In this document: positions 1 to 6,032 of the stretch, piece by piece
Numbering within the stretch: position 1 is the first letter of the stretch
Layout: every line of letters begins with the position of its first letter
Notes under the pieces: model-generated
Database searches by the model: none
Told to the model about the DNA's origin: nothing
The model's input: the letters and a program-made list of their open reading frames with translations, nothing else
Position numbers and translations under genes: made by a program
Source of the DNA: an uncultured Sphingobium sp.
GTDB lineage: Bacteria; Pseudomonadota; Alphaproteobacteria; Sphingomonadales; Sphingomonadaceae
Length of the DNA: 10,351 bases
Direction of reading: 5' to 3'
NCBI GenBank assembly: GCA_946479185.1
Contig: CAMLFF010000085.1
Location: 1 to 10,351 of the forward strand

Positions 1-215
1 GCATTCGTGTGATCGAGGTGGAGTTTCGCGAGCCGGGGCCAAATGGTCCGCGCTTCATCAGCTTCAATGCCAAGCGCGCGCGTGGCATGATGGCGCGCTG
101 GCTGTGCGAGCATCACATCACAGATGTCGACGCGATGCGCGGCTTCGATAGCGATGGCTATCGCTTCGATGCCGATGAGAGCGAGGCCGACCGCTGGCGC
201 TTCACCCGCGCATGA
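1..215 (+). CDS. yaaA: YaaA family peroxide-stress protein, C-terminal part (5' end outside window)
   Basis: The frame is open from the first base, so this is the last ~70 residues of a gene that begins upstream. The GTG at base 9 is an internal valine codon, not a start. The segment FISFNAKRARGMMARWL followed by GFDSDGYRFD matches the C-terminal signature of YaaA/DUF328; E. coli YaaA, from memory, has ISFYAKKARGLMSRF and then GFNSEGYFF. YaaA is a cytoplasmic protein of the OxyR peroxide response that lowers free iron and binds DNA; a full protein is about 250 residues. The stop codon overlaps the start of the next gene in an ATGA, which suggests translational coupling. The family call is firm; the role in this organism is inferred from family knowledge. 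Confidence 0.88.
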   Translation, partial: IRVIEVEFREPGPNGPRFISFNAKRARGMMARWLCEHHITDVDAMRGFDSDGYRFDADESEADRWRFTRA

Positions 216-913
216 GCAAAAGCTCGGCAGTCATCATCGGCGCGTCCGGTGGCATCGGCGGGGCATTCGAGGCCGCGTTGATCGAGGAGGGCGCCTTCGA
301 GGTCGTGCATGGCTTTGCGCGCTCGCGCAGTGGCGCCCAGTTCATCGACCTGCTCGATGAAGCCAGCATCGCCGCCGCCGCTGCTCATGTCGCAAAGGGG
401 CCTGCGCCGACGCTGGTGATCGTCGCGACCGGCCTGCTCCATGCGGGGGAGGCGGGGCCTGAGAAGGCTTTGCGCGATCTCGACCCGGCCTGGCTGGCGC
501 AAGTCTATGCCGTCAACGCCATCGGCCCCGCGCTGGTGGCCAAGCATTTCCTGCCGATCATGCCGAAGACGGGGCGCATCGTTTTTGCGGCCCTCTCGGC
601 GCGGGTCGGCTCGATCAGCGATAATCGCCTCGGCGGCTGGCATGGCTATCGCGCCTCCAAGGCCGCGCTCAACATGCTGGTGCGCAATCTGGCCATCGAG
701 GAGCGCCGCCGCAATGACCGCTCGATCGTGGTGACGCTGCATCCCGGCACCGTCGACACCGCCCTCTCGCGCCCTTTCCAGACGAACGTCCAGCCCGGCC
801 GCCTGTTCGATCCCGAGCGTGCGGCGCTGCAATTGCTCGATGTGATCGAGGAACTCAAAGTGACCGACAGCGGCAGGCTGTTCGATTTTGAGGGCGCCGA
901 AGTTCCGTTTTAA
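212..913 (+). CDS. Short-chain dehydrogenase/reductase, C-factor (CsgA)-like
   Basis: A 233-residue classical-size SDR. The Rossmann nucleotide loop GASGGIG lies at residues 10-16, a variant of TGxxxGxG. The structural NAxGP motif is present as NAIGP. The catalytic YxxxK is Y146-RAS-K150 and the active-site serine is probably S134, in GSISDN. It should use NAD(H) or NADP(H) to oxidise or reduce a carbonyl or alcohol in the cytoplasm. The stretch SARVGSISDN...GWHGYRASKAALN is typical of the subfamily labelled C-factor or CsgA-like, whose substrates are mostly unknown; there is no evidence that it signals as in Myxococcus. The ATG overlaps the yaaA stop (ATGA) and no Shine-Dalgarno sequence is visible, so translation probably depends on ribosomes finishing yaaA. 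The SDR assignment is firm and the substrate unknown. Confidence 0.9.
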   Translation: MSKSSAVIIGASGGIGGAFEAALIEEGAFEVVHGFARSRSGAQFIDLLDEASIAAAAAHVAKGPAPTLVIVATGLLHAGEAGPEKALRDLDPAWLAQVYAVNAIGPALVAKHFLPIMPKTGRIVFAALSARVGSISDNRLGGWHGYRASKAALNMLVRNLAIEERRRNDRSIVVTLHPGTVDTALSRPFQTNVQPGRLFDPERAALQLLDVIEELKVTDSGRLFDFEGAEVPF

Positions 914-924
914 ACGGGAACCGA

Positions 925-952
925 ATATCGCGCTCAACACTTAGCGCGATAT
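925..952 (+). promoter_or_regulatory. Perfect 10-bp inverted repeat running into the topoisomerase start codon
   Basis: The left arm ATATCGCGCT (925-934) and right arm AGCGCGATAT (943-952) are exact reverse complements around an 8-base loop, CAACACTT. The right arm includes the first two bases of the ATG at 951. No purine-rich ribosome-binding site lies before that ATG, so a hairpin in the transcript would enclose the start. It could be a dimeric repressor operator, a translational control hairpin, or a terminator for the SDR gene. It has no T-tract, which weakens the terminator reading. The repeat is seen directly; its role is inferred. Confidence 0.55.
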
Positions 953-2018
953 GGACGATCTCTCAGAGAATATCATCGACCCCGCTGATGCTGCGCACAG
1001 TGCCGGGTTGCGCTATGTTACGGATGAGAAGCCCGGGATAACCCGGCGCAAAAGCGGCAAGGGCTGGTCCTATCGCGATCCGCGTGGGCAGAAGATCAGC
1101 AAGCCCGAGGTGATCGCCCGGATCAACAAGCTCGCCATCCCGCCCGCCTATCAGGATGTGTGGATATGCCCGCAGGCCGATGGCCATATTCAGGCAACCG
1201 GGCGTGATGCCAAGGGCCGCAAGCAATATCGCTATCATGAGCGCTTCCGCGAGGTGCAGGAGAGCGCCAAATATGAGCATATGCTGGAGTTCGCCAAGCT
1301 GCTGCCCGGCATTCGCGCGAAATGCGCGGAGCATATGAAACTGCCCGGCCTGCCGCGCGAAAAGGTGCTGGCGACGATCGTCCACTTGCTGGAAAGCACG
1401 ATGATCCGCGTGGGCAATGTCGATTATGTGAAGCAGAATAAAAGCTACGGCCTCACGACGCTGAATGATCGGCATGTGAAGATCGAGAAGGGTGAGCTGC
1501 GCTTCCGCTTCAAGGGCAAGAGCGGCAAGGAGTGGAACCTGAGCCATAGGGACCGGCGCGTCGCGAAGGTCGTGCGCCAATGTCAGGAACTGCCGGGCCA
1601 GCATCTGTTCCAATATATCGGCGAGGATGGCGAGCAGCATGAAGTCTCCTCCAGCGACGTGAACGCCTATTTGCGTGAGATTGCAGGGCAGGGCGTGACC
1701 GCCAAATATTTCCGTACTTGGACGGGTACAGTGCTCGCCGCGATGGCGCTGAGCGAGTTCGAGGCATTCGATACCGATGCGGCCGCCAAGAAAAATGTTC
1801 GCGCCGCTATCGAACAAGTCTCCGCGCGCCTTGGCAATACGCCGACCGTGTGCCGCAAATGCTATGTCCACCCTGCCATTATTGATGGCTATCTCGACAA
1901 GGCCCTGGCGCTGGAATTGCGCGAGGAAGTCGAGCGGGAACTGGTGGAGGATGTTGGCTCACTGCGCCCCGAGGAAGCCGTCGTGCTCGCCTTTCTGCAG
2001 AAGCGCCTCTCCGCCTAA
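951..2018 (+). CDS. DNA topoisomerase IB (poxvirus/Deinococcus type)
   Basis: A 355-residue bacterial type IB topoisomerase. Such enzymes relax supercoils by nicking one strand through a 3'-phosphotyrosine link, without ATP or metal. All catalytic residues can be placed: R153 (in ESTMIRVGN), K190 (in FKGKSGKEW), R255 (in YFRTWTG), N296 (in LGNTPTVCRK) and nucleophile Y305 (in CRKCYVHP). Their spacing (37, 65, 41, 9) equals that of the Deinococcus enzyme as I recall it (R137, K174, R239, N280, Y289), with 16 extra N-terminal residues here. An N-terminal DNA-binding domain (about residues 20-100, GLRYVTDEKPGITRR onward) precedes the catalytic core. The ATG lies inside an inverted repeat and lacks a clear ribosome-binding site, so the start is less certain than the product. 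Its stop overlaps that of the convergent zinc-finger gene by 4 bases. Confidence 0.95.
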   Translation: MDDLSENIIDPADAAHSAGLRYVTDEKPGITRRKSGKGWSYRDPRGQKISKPEVIARINKLAIPPAYQDVWICPQADGHIQATGRDAKGRKQYRYHERFREVQESAKYEHMLEFAKLLPGIRAKCAEHMKLPGLPREKVLATIVHLLESTMIRVGNVDYVKQNKSYGLTTLNDRHVKIEKGELRFRFKGKSGKEWNLSHRDRRVAKVVRQCQELPGQHLFQYIGEDGEQHEVSSSDVNAYLREIAGQGVTAKYFRTWTGTVLAAMALSEFEAFDTDAAAKKNVRAAIEQVSARLGNTPTVCRKCYVHPAIIDGYLDKALALELREEVERELVEDVGSLRPEEAVVLAFLQKRLSA

Positions 2019-2278
2019 CGCAACTGGCTATCCTTGCTGCCCCGCCTATTGATGCCGCTGGGGCGGGCTGCCTTGTCGCGAATAGCCTGACAGGCAATGC
2101 AGGTCCGCGCGCTCGGCAATGCCTTGCGCCGCGCTTTGGCGATCTCCTCACCGCAATCCTCGCAATATTGCGAGCCCTCGCCGGTCGACATTTTCAGCCG
2201 CGCCGTCGCGACTGCATCCGAAATCGTATCGTCGATTTGATCCTGTACTGCGCCATCCTGCGCCCAGCCATTTGCCAT
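2015..2278 (-). CDS. Small DksA/TraR-type C4 zinc-finger protein
   Basis: An 87-residue protein with a four-cysteine zinc finger, CEDC...CIAC, separated by a basic helix-like stretch EEIAKARRKALPSART. This is the signature of the TraR/DksA C-terminal finger, as in YbiI-like proteins. DksA/TraR proteins bind in the RNA polymerase secondary channel and alter initiation. This one is much shorter than DksA (~150 residues), with only a short acidic N-terminal helix (QDQIDDTISDAVATARLK) in place of the long coiled coil. Polymerase binding is therefore family-based inference. The ATG at 2278 is preferred because GGAGAG precedes it by 4 bases; the GTG just upstream (2281) would sit only 1 base from that site. 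The gene ends tail-to-tail in the topoisomerase with a CTAA overlap. Confidence 0.82.
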   Translation of the reverse strand: MANGWAQDGAVQDQIDDTISDAVATARLKMSTGEGSQYCEDCGEEIAKARRKALPSARTCIACQAIRDKAARPSGINRRGSKDSQLR

Positions 2279-2385
2279 CACGCTCTCCGCTACTGTGCAT
2301 CAAATCAATGCGCGGGATGGAGGCAGGGTTCCTTGCTCCGTAGGGTGCGCAGAGGTGATCTTGCGCCATGTTAAGCCGAATTTTC

Positions 2386-2417
2386 GGGAACGCCCCTGCG
2401 CCAGAATGATTGTTCCC
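2386..2417 (+). repeat. Inverted repeat GGGAAC-N20-GTTCCC upstream of the GntA-like gene
   Basis: GGGAAC at 2386-2391 and GTTCCC at 2412-2417 are exact reverse complements 20 bases apart, ending about 20 bases before the start at 2438. It could be a widely spaced operator or mRNA hairpin, but six matched bases can occur by chance. The rest of the 2279-2437 gap shows only the two ribosome-binding sites. Confidence 0.25.
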
Positions 2418-2437
2418 AGCGACAGAGGAAAAACAGA

Positions 2438-3124
2438 ATGTTGGTCAGCCAAACTGAATCGGAGCAGCTAAAGCTCGATTTCGAAGAATTTATCCGGGAC
2501 AAATCATTCCCATGCGTGGGCGCTAAGTCCGCCCTGTCTCGGGGCACGTTGAACATCGTCACCGCCTGGTCAGTGGAGAGCGCGTGGGATGATCTTACGA
2601 TCCATAATGAGCTCATGAAATGGTCGCAGGGCTACAAGGATGATCCCGGCCTCTTCAGGAGTTTTGCCGTGATCTTCGCCAATCCCGCCCCGCTGGATGA
2701 AGCCAGCTTTGAGCAAGCACTCTGGCAGCGGCTGCAATCGCTGGCGGATAAGGACGCATGGCTTGGCCTGCCTTATGACGAGCGGGTCAGCTCGGACCCG
2801 TCCGATCCGCACTTTTCGCTGAGCTTTGGCGGCGAGGCCTTCTTCGCGGTGGGGCTCCACCCGCGCGCGAGCCGCCCCGCGCGGCGCTTCAAGCGGCCCG
2901 TCATCGTTTTCAATCTGCATGATCAGTTTGAGCAGTTGCGGGCCGACCAGCGCTACGAGACCATCCGCGAGACGATAATCGAACGGGATATCAATCTGGC
3001 CGGGTCCATCAACCCAATGCTCTCGCGCCACGGCGATAGCAGCGAGGCAGCGCAATATAGCGGCCGTGAAGTTGATGAAGATTGGAAATGCCCGTTCCAT
3101 GATCCGCGCGCGGCAGCGGCATGA
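2438..3124 (+). CDS. gntA: GntA-like (YqcI/YcgG family) haem-dependent guanidino N-hydroxylase
   Basis: A 228-residue protein of the YqcI/YcgG family, whose characterised member GntA is a haem-dependent N-hydroxylase of the guanidino group of pre-guanitoxin in cyanobacteria. Visible family signatures are FPCVGAKSAL (24-33), the block DPHFSLSFGGEAFF (123-136) leading into VGLHPRASRPARRF (138-151), VFNLHDQFEQLR (157-168), and the C-terminal DEDWKCPFHDP with CPFH at 218-221. There is no signal peptide or membrane segment, so it is cytoplasmic. The start has a good ribosome-binding site (AGAGGAA, 2424-2430) 7 bases upstream. The stop overlaps the next ATG (ATGA), making a two-gene operon with a DUF1989 protein. 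None of the other guanitoxin genes is here, so guanitoxin synthesis is unlikely; the natural substrate is probably another guanidino or amine compound. The gene symbol reflects the family name, not proven function. Confidence 0.8.
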   Translation: MLVSQTESEQLKLDFEEFIRDKSFPCVGAKSALSRGTLNIVTAWSVESAWDDLTIHNELMKWSQGYKDDPGLFRSFAVIFANPAPLDEASFEQALWQRLQSLADKDAWLGLPYDERVSSDPSDPHFSLSFGGEAFFAVGLHPRASRPARRFKRPVIVFNLHDQFEQLRADQRYETIRETIIERDINLAGSINPMLSRHGDSSEAAQYSGREVDEDWKCPFHDPRAAAA

Positions 3125-3705
3125 GCGATCCCACGCGCATTTCGCCCCGCAGCGGCGCAGCGTTCGAGCTGAAGGCAGGCCAGAGCCTGACGGTGATTGA
3201 TCCTGATGGCATGCAGGTTGCCGATCTGCTCGCCTATAGCCGCGAGGATGTGCGCGAGGTGATCAGCAATGGGCGTACCTTGGATTATGAGGAGACTCTG
3301 CGCCTCACCACGGGCAATCGCCTGTGGTCCAATCGTTCGCGCGTGATGCTCACCATTGAGGAGGATATGGTCGGCTGCCACGATTTTCTGCTCACGCCAT
3401 GCAGCGTCGACACTTTTCTGCACTTCTATCCGGACAAGCCCCTCCATCGCGGTTGCTTCGGCAATCTCGCCGCCGCGCTTGCACCCTATGGCGTGGAGCC
3501 GGACATGATCCCGGTGGCGTTCAATTGCTTCATGAATGTGCCGGTGAGCGAGACGGGCAAGATCAGCGTGTTGCCGCCGCTGAGCAAGCCCGGCGACAAG
3601 TTGGCGCTCCGCGCCGAGATGGACCTCATCATCGGCCTCACCGCCTGCTCGGCCTATGCGAGCAACGGCGGTAGCTTCAAGCCGATCGATTATGTGATCG
3701 ACTGA
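3121..3705 (+). CDS. DUF1989 / urea-carboxylase-associated family protein
   Basis: A 194-residue cytoplasmic protein of the DUF1989 family, first named for its place beside urea carboxylase. Two members, CgdA and CgdB, form carboxyguanidine deiminase in guanidine breakdown. Motifs seen are GQSLTVIDPDGMQVADL (20-36), GCHDFLLTPCS (85-95) with H87, D88 and C94, LHRGCFGNL (108-116), FNCFMNV (134-140) and the end block CSAYASNGGSFKPIDY (176-191). The conserved-looking Cys, His and Asp residues suggest a metal or catalytic site. Its ATG overlaps the stop of the GntA-like gene and has no ribosome-binding site of its own, so the two are probably coupled. In context it may act on a hydroxylated or carboxylated guanidino product. 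Neither a partner subunit nor a guanidine carboxylase is present in the window, so the reaction is open. Confidence 0.85.
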   Translation: MSDPTRISPRSGAAFELKAGQSLTVIDPDGMQVADLLAYSREDVREVISNGRTLDYEETLRLTTGNRLWSNRSRVMLTIEEDMVGCHDFLLTPCSVDTFLHFYPDKPLHRGCFGNLAAALAPYGVEPDMIPVAFNCFMNVPVSETGKISVLPPLSKPGDKLALRAEMDLIIGLTACSAYASNGGSFKPIDYVID

Positions 3706-3724
3706 TCGTCGCGACTGCGATCAG
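3702..3724. terminator. Hairpin between convergent genes, holding both stop codons
   Basis: CTGATCG (3702-3708) and CGATCAG (3718-3724) form a perfect 7-bp stem with a 9-base loop that itself carries part of the palindrome GTCGCGAC (3708-3715). The stop codon of the DUF1989 gene lies in the left arm and that of the TonB receptor in the right arm. Only 15 bases separate the two genes, so this is the natural place for two-way termination. There is no T-tract on either side, so it may instead be a 3'-end stabilising hairpin or help Rho. Confidence 0.42.
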
Positions 3725-5934
3725 AAGCGATAGTCCCAACCCAGCGTGAAGCTGCGGCCACGCCCTGCAAAGAAGGCGAAGTTGTCGGTCGGCAGGCGCG
3801 TGTCGCTGTTATAATCGATGTAGAATTTATCGAACAAATTCTGCGCACTCAGGCTGATGCCGCCGATGGGCGTCTGGTAGCGCAGATAAGCATCCGTCGC
3901 CGCATAGCCGCCAAAGTTGTTGCGCTGGTCCGGGTTCGCCTTTCCGTAGAAATTGCGCGACAGATAGAATTGCGTCTGTACCCGCGCCGAAATCGGACCC
4001 TGATTATAGCTTACCGCAGCATTGAAGCGGTCTGGCGAGATATTCGTGCCGTCCAGATCGGTATCGACAATGCCATCCACCCGGTCGCTGTCATAGCGGC
4101 CAATCAGATGGGCATAGCCGCCCTGCAATTTCAGGCCCTCAATCGGCGTCTGAATGCCGAGGTTGATCTCGAGCCCCTGAATTTCCACGCGCTGGCGCTG
4201 CACCTCGAAGATGCCATTGCCCGATGCGATCAGCACCTGACCCTTGTCGCTCGATGACCAGAAATAGGTCGCGCTGGCATCCAGCGGCCCGCGTTTCACT
4301 TCTACACCCAGCTCGCGATTGTTGGAGATGACAGGGCTGATATCGAGGAAATTGTCGAGATCGACGCCCGGCGTGCTGATCGCGCGGGTGATGCGGCCAA
4401 TGTCCGCCATCGTATAACCCTCGGCGAAGCTCGCATAAGCGCGGATGCCGGTTACGGGCTCGATGATGACGCCGCCGTTGAACAGCACATCCTCGAAGCT
4501 CGGCTTGCCGCCAGCCACATCCACGCCGCCAAATGTGGCAAGATTGGGTGCTACATAAGTGGTTGAGGCGAGTGTGTGGTAATCGTCAATCTTGACGCTC
4601 GCATTCTCCCAGCGAACGCCGCCGGCAAATCGCAGCTTCCCGTCGAACAGCTTCAGGTTAGCCTGCGCAAATGGCGCGATGCTCTGGAATTCGCTTGGCG
4701 GGACCCAGGCGCGGTCCGTTGCGATCAGCCGCTGCTGAGTCTTGTCATAGATGGCATCCACGCCGACCGTCGCCACTAGAGCTTCAAGACCCGGCATTGC
4801 CCGCTCATAACTGAGCTTCGCGCCCAGCTTGCGCGAGCGGTTTTCAGACTGGTCGAACAGCGTGTTGAAAGGCGCAATGCTTGGATCTTGGAAAGTAAGG
4901 ATGGGTTCCGGTTCACCGCCGAACGTGTCGTAATTGCGGTTGAAGAAAATTTGCGAGACCAGATTGCCGCCCCACAAATCGCTGTCCGTATAAGAGAGCG
5001 CAATACTCTCGGTCAGATTGGCCGCTGACTTGCCCGGAGGTGTGCCGCGCCGCGCGCTCGTTGGGATGCCCAACGCGCGGCTGCCCGCCACAGGCACATA
5101 ACGCCCATAGCCATTCAGCTCGTACCGGTTCGCCGTCAGGTCCAGCCGTCCAGTATCACCAACCTGTAAGCCGATGCGCGCAAAGACGTTCAACGCCTTG
5201 GAATCCTGCGTTTCGCCCTGCGTCAGGTTGATGCCAATCGGCCGATCCTGCGCATCGAAGAACACGCCGCGCTTCTCGAACGATGCGCCCACGGTCACGT
5301 CAAACACGCCTGCCTTATATTGGAGCAACGCCGCCGCCTTGCCGCCATAGCCGCCCTTTTCGAACCCGTCGCTTGCGGTGCCCTGCAGCAGCGCCCGGCC
5401 TGAAAGGCCTTCCTTCGTCGGCGCACCGACCGTCACCTGATTGATGATGCCGCCCGTACCGCCAATGCCTTGCAAGGCGTTGGAGCCGTAGATCAGCTCA
5501 ACACGGTCGACGAAGAAGCCATCAATGGTAAAGCCATCGCGGCTGCCGTCGCGTAGCGGAGTCGTCTGCGGAATGCCGTTGATCGCATAAAGCGGCGAGC
5601 GTCCGCGCAGCGTCTCGCCCGCGCCGGAGAGCTTGCCACGCGTTGGTGAGAAGCTGGGCGTGAGTACGGCGACGGCATCCGTTACGGAGCCGGAGATGGC
5701 GATCTGTTGGTCCAGTTCCTGCTTGTTGATCAGGTCAATGGTCATCGGCAGGGCATTGGGCGGTAAGATGGTGCGCGCCGCCGTGATGACGATGTCGTTG
5801 CCCTGACCATCGGTCATGCCCGCCGCATCAGCGTTTGGCTCGGTCTGGGCGAGCGCGGGCATGGCGAACAGCCCCGCAATGACAGCGATGCTGCTACCCT
5901 TAAGCGATCCGCGAAGCTGAGCGAAAGACGGCAT
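3721..5934 (-). CDS. TonB-dependent outer-membrane receptor, ferric-siderophore type
   Basis: A 737-residue TonB-dependent receptor. Residues 1-29 are a signal peptide with a hydrophobic core (IAVIAGLFAMP) and a cleavage site near ALAQ. A candidate TonB box, DIVITA, lies near residue 47. The plug domain follows, with DAVAVLTPSF, the family hallmark VDRVELIYGSNALQGIGGTG and GGIINQVT. The rest is a 22-strand-type beta barrel ending in the C-terminal phenylalanine (GWDYRF) that Bam recognises. The last block, AQNLFDKFYIDY...FAGRGRSFTLG, is typical of ferric-siderophore receptors. It should import an iron chelate powered by TonB-ExbBD. The start has a strong ribosome-binding site (AGGGGA, 5 bases before the ATG). 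A Fur box lies 48 bases upstream, and a predicted ferric-chelate reductase is divergent. Fur control and iron as substrate are well supported; the exact siderophore cannot be told. Confidence 0.93.
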   Translation of the reverse strand: MPSFAQLRGSLKGSSIAVIAGLFAMPALAQTEPNADAAGMTDGQGNDIVITAARTILPPNALPMTIDLINKQELDQQIAISGSVTDAVAVLTPSFSPTRGKLSGAGETLRGRSPLYAINGIPQTTPLRDGSRDGFTIDGFFVDRVELIYGSNALQGIGGTGGIINQVTVGAPTKEGLSGRALLQGTASDGFEKGGYGGKAAALLQYKAGVFDVTVGASFEKRGVFFDAQDRPIGINLTQGETQDSKALNVFARIGLQVGDTGRLDLTANRYELNGYGRYVPVAGSRALGIPTSARRGTPPGKSAANLTESIALSYTDSDLWGGNLVSQIFFNRNYDTFGGEPEPILTFQDPSIAPFNTLFDQSENRSRKLGAKLSYERAMPGLEALVATVGVDAIYDKTQQRLIATDRAWVPPSEFQSIAPFAQANLKLFDGKLRFAGGVRWENASVKIDDYHTLASTTYVAPNLATFGGVDVAGGKPSFEDVLFNGGVIIEPVTGIRAYASFAEGYTMADIGRITRAISTPGVDLDNFLDISPVISNNRELGVEVKRGPLDASATYFWSSSDKGQVLIASGNGIFEVQRQRVEIQGLEINLGIQTPIEGLKLQGGYAHLIGRYDSDRVDGIVDTDLDGTNISPDRFNAAVSYNQGPISARVQTQFYLSRNFYGKANPDQRNNFGGYAATDAYLRYQTPIGGISLSAQNLFDKFYIDYNSDTRLPTDNFAFFAGRGRSFTLGWDYRF

Positions 5935-5954
5935 GATGGTCCCCTACATGCAAA

Positions 5955-5983
5955 TTGACGTTATCGAGGCGCTCCGCTAACGC
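5955..5983 (+). promoter_or_regulatory. Possible sigma-70-type promoter for the PepSY/flavoprotein gene
   Basis: TTGACG at 5955-5960 is a near-consensus -35 element, followed after 17 bases by TAACGC (5978-5983), a poor -10 element. Transcription would then begin inside the Fur box, which would suit repression. A mirror TTGACG lies on the minus strand at 6004-6009 but has no good -10. Weakly supported. Confidence 0.22.
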
Positions 5984-6000
5984 CAATGATTATCAATAAC
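5982..6000. promoter_or_regulatory. Fur box in the divergent promoter region
   Basis: Read on the minus strand, the 19 bases are GTTATTGATAATCATTGGC. They match the classical consensus GATAATGATAATCATTATC at 15 of 19 positions, including an unbroken run of eleven in the centre. The site lies between the start of the TonB receptor (5934, minus) and that of the reductase fusion (6033, plus), so one bound Fur dimer could repress both genes when Fe(II) is abundant. This AT-rich patch stands out from its GC-rich surroundings. Confidence 0.8.
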
Positions 6001-6032
6001 AAGCGTCAAACTTTGGGGTGCCGGATTTCGTG

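Noticed and set aside
158..940. Long minus-strand open frame (260 codons) opposite the SDR
   Set aside because: Antisense shadow of a GC-rich gene; the translation shows no family features, while the plus strand has all SDR motifs.
963..1871. Minus-strand open frame (302 codons) opposite topoisomerase IB
   Set aside because: Antisense shadow; the plus-strand protein has all five catalytic residues at exact spacing.
2279..2281. GTG start for the zinc-finger protein
   Set aside because: It lies 1 base from the GGAGAG site; the next codon, ATG at 2278, has better spacing.
2280..2420. GGAAC -35 elements of EcfG-type general stress promoters, also seen near 917
   Set aside because: GGAAC occurs upstream of several genes, but no copy has a proper CGTT element at 16-17 bases; the best, before the zinc-finger gene, has CATT at 17.
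2438..3705. Guanitoxin biosynthesis locus
   Set aside because: Only the GntA-like gene is present; no aminotransferase, methyltransferase or kinase genes of that pathway are in the window.
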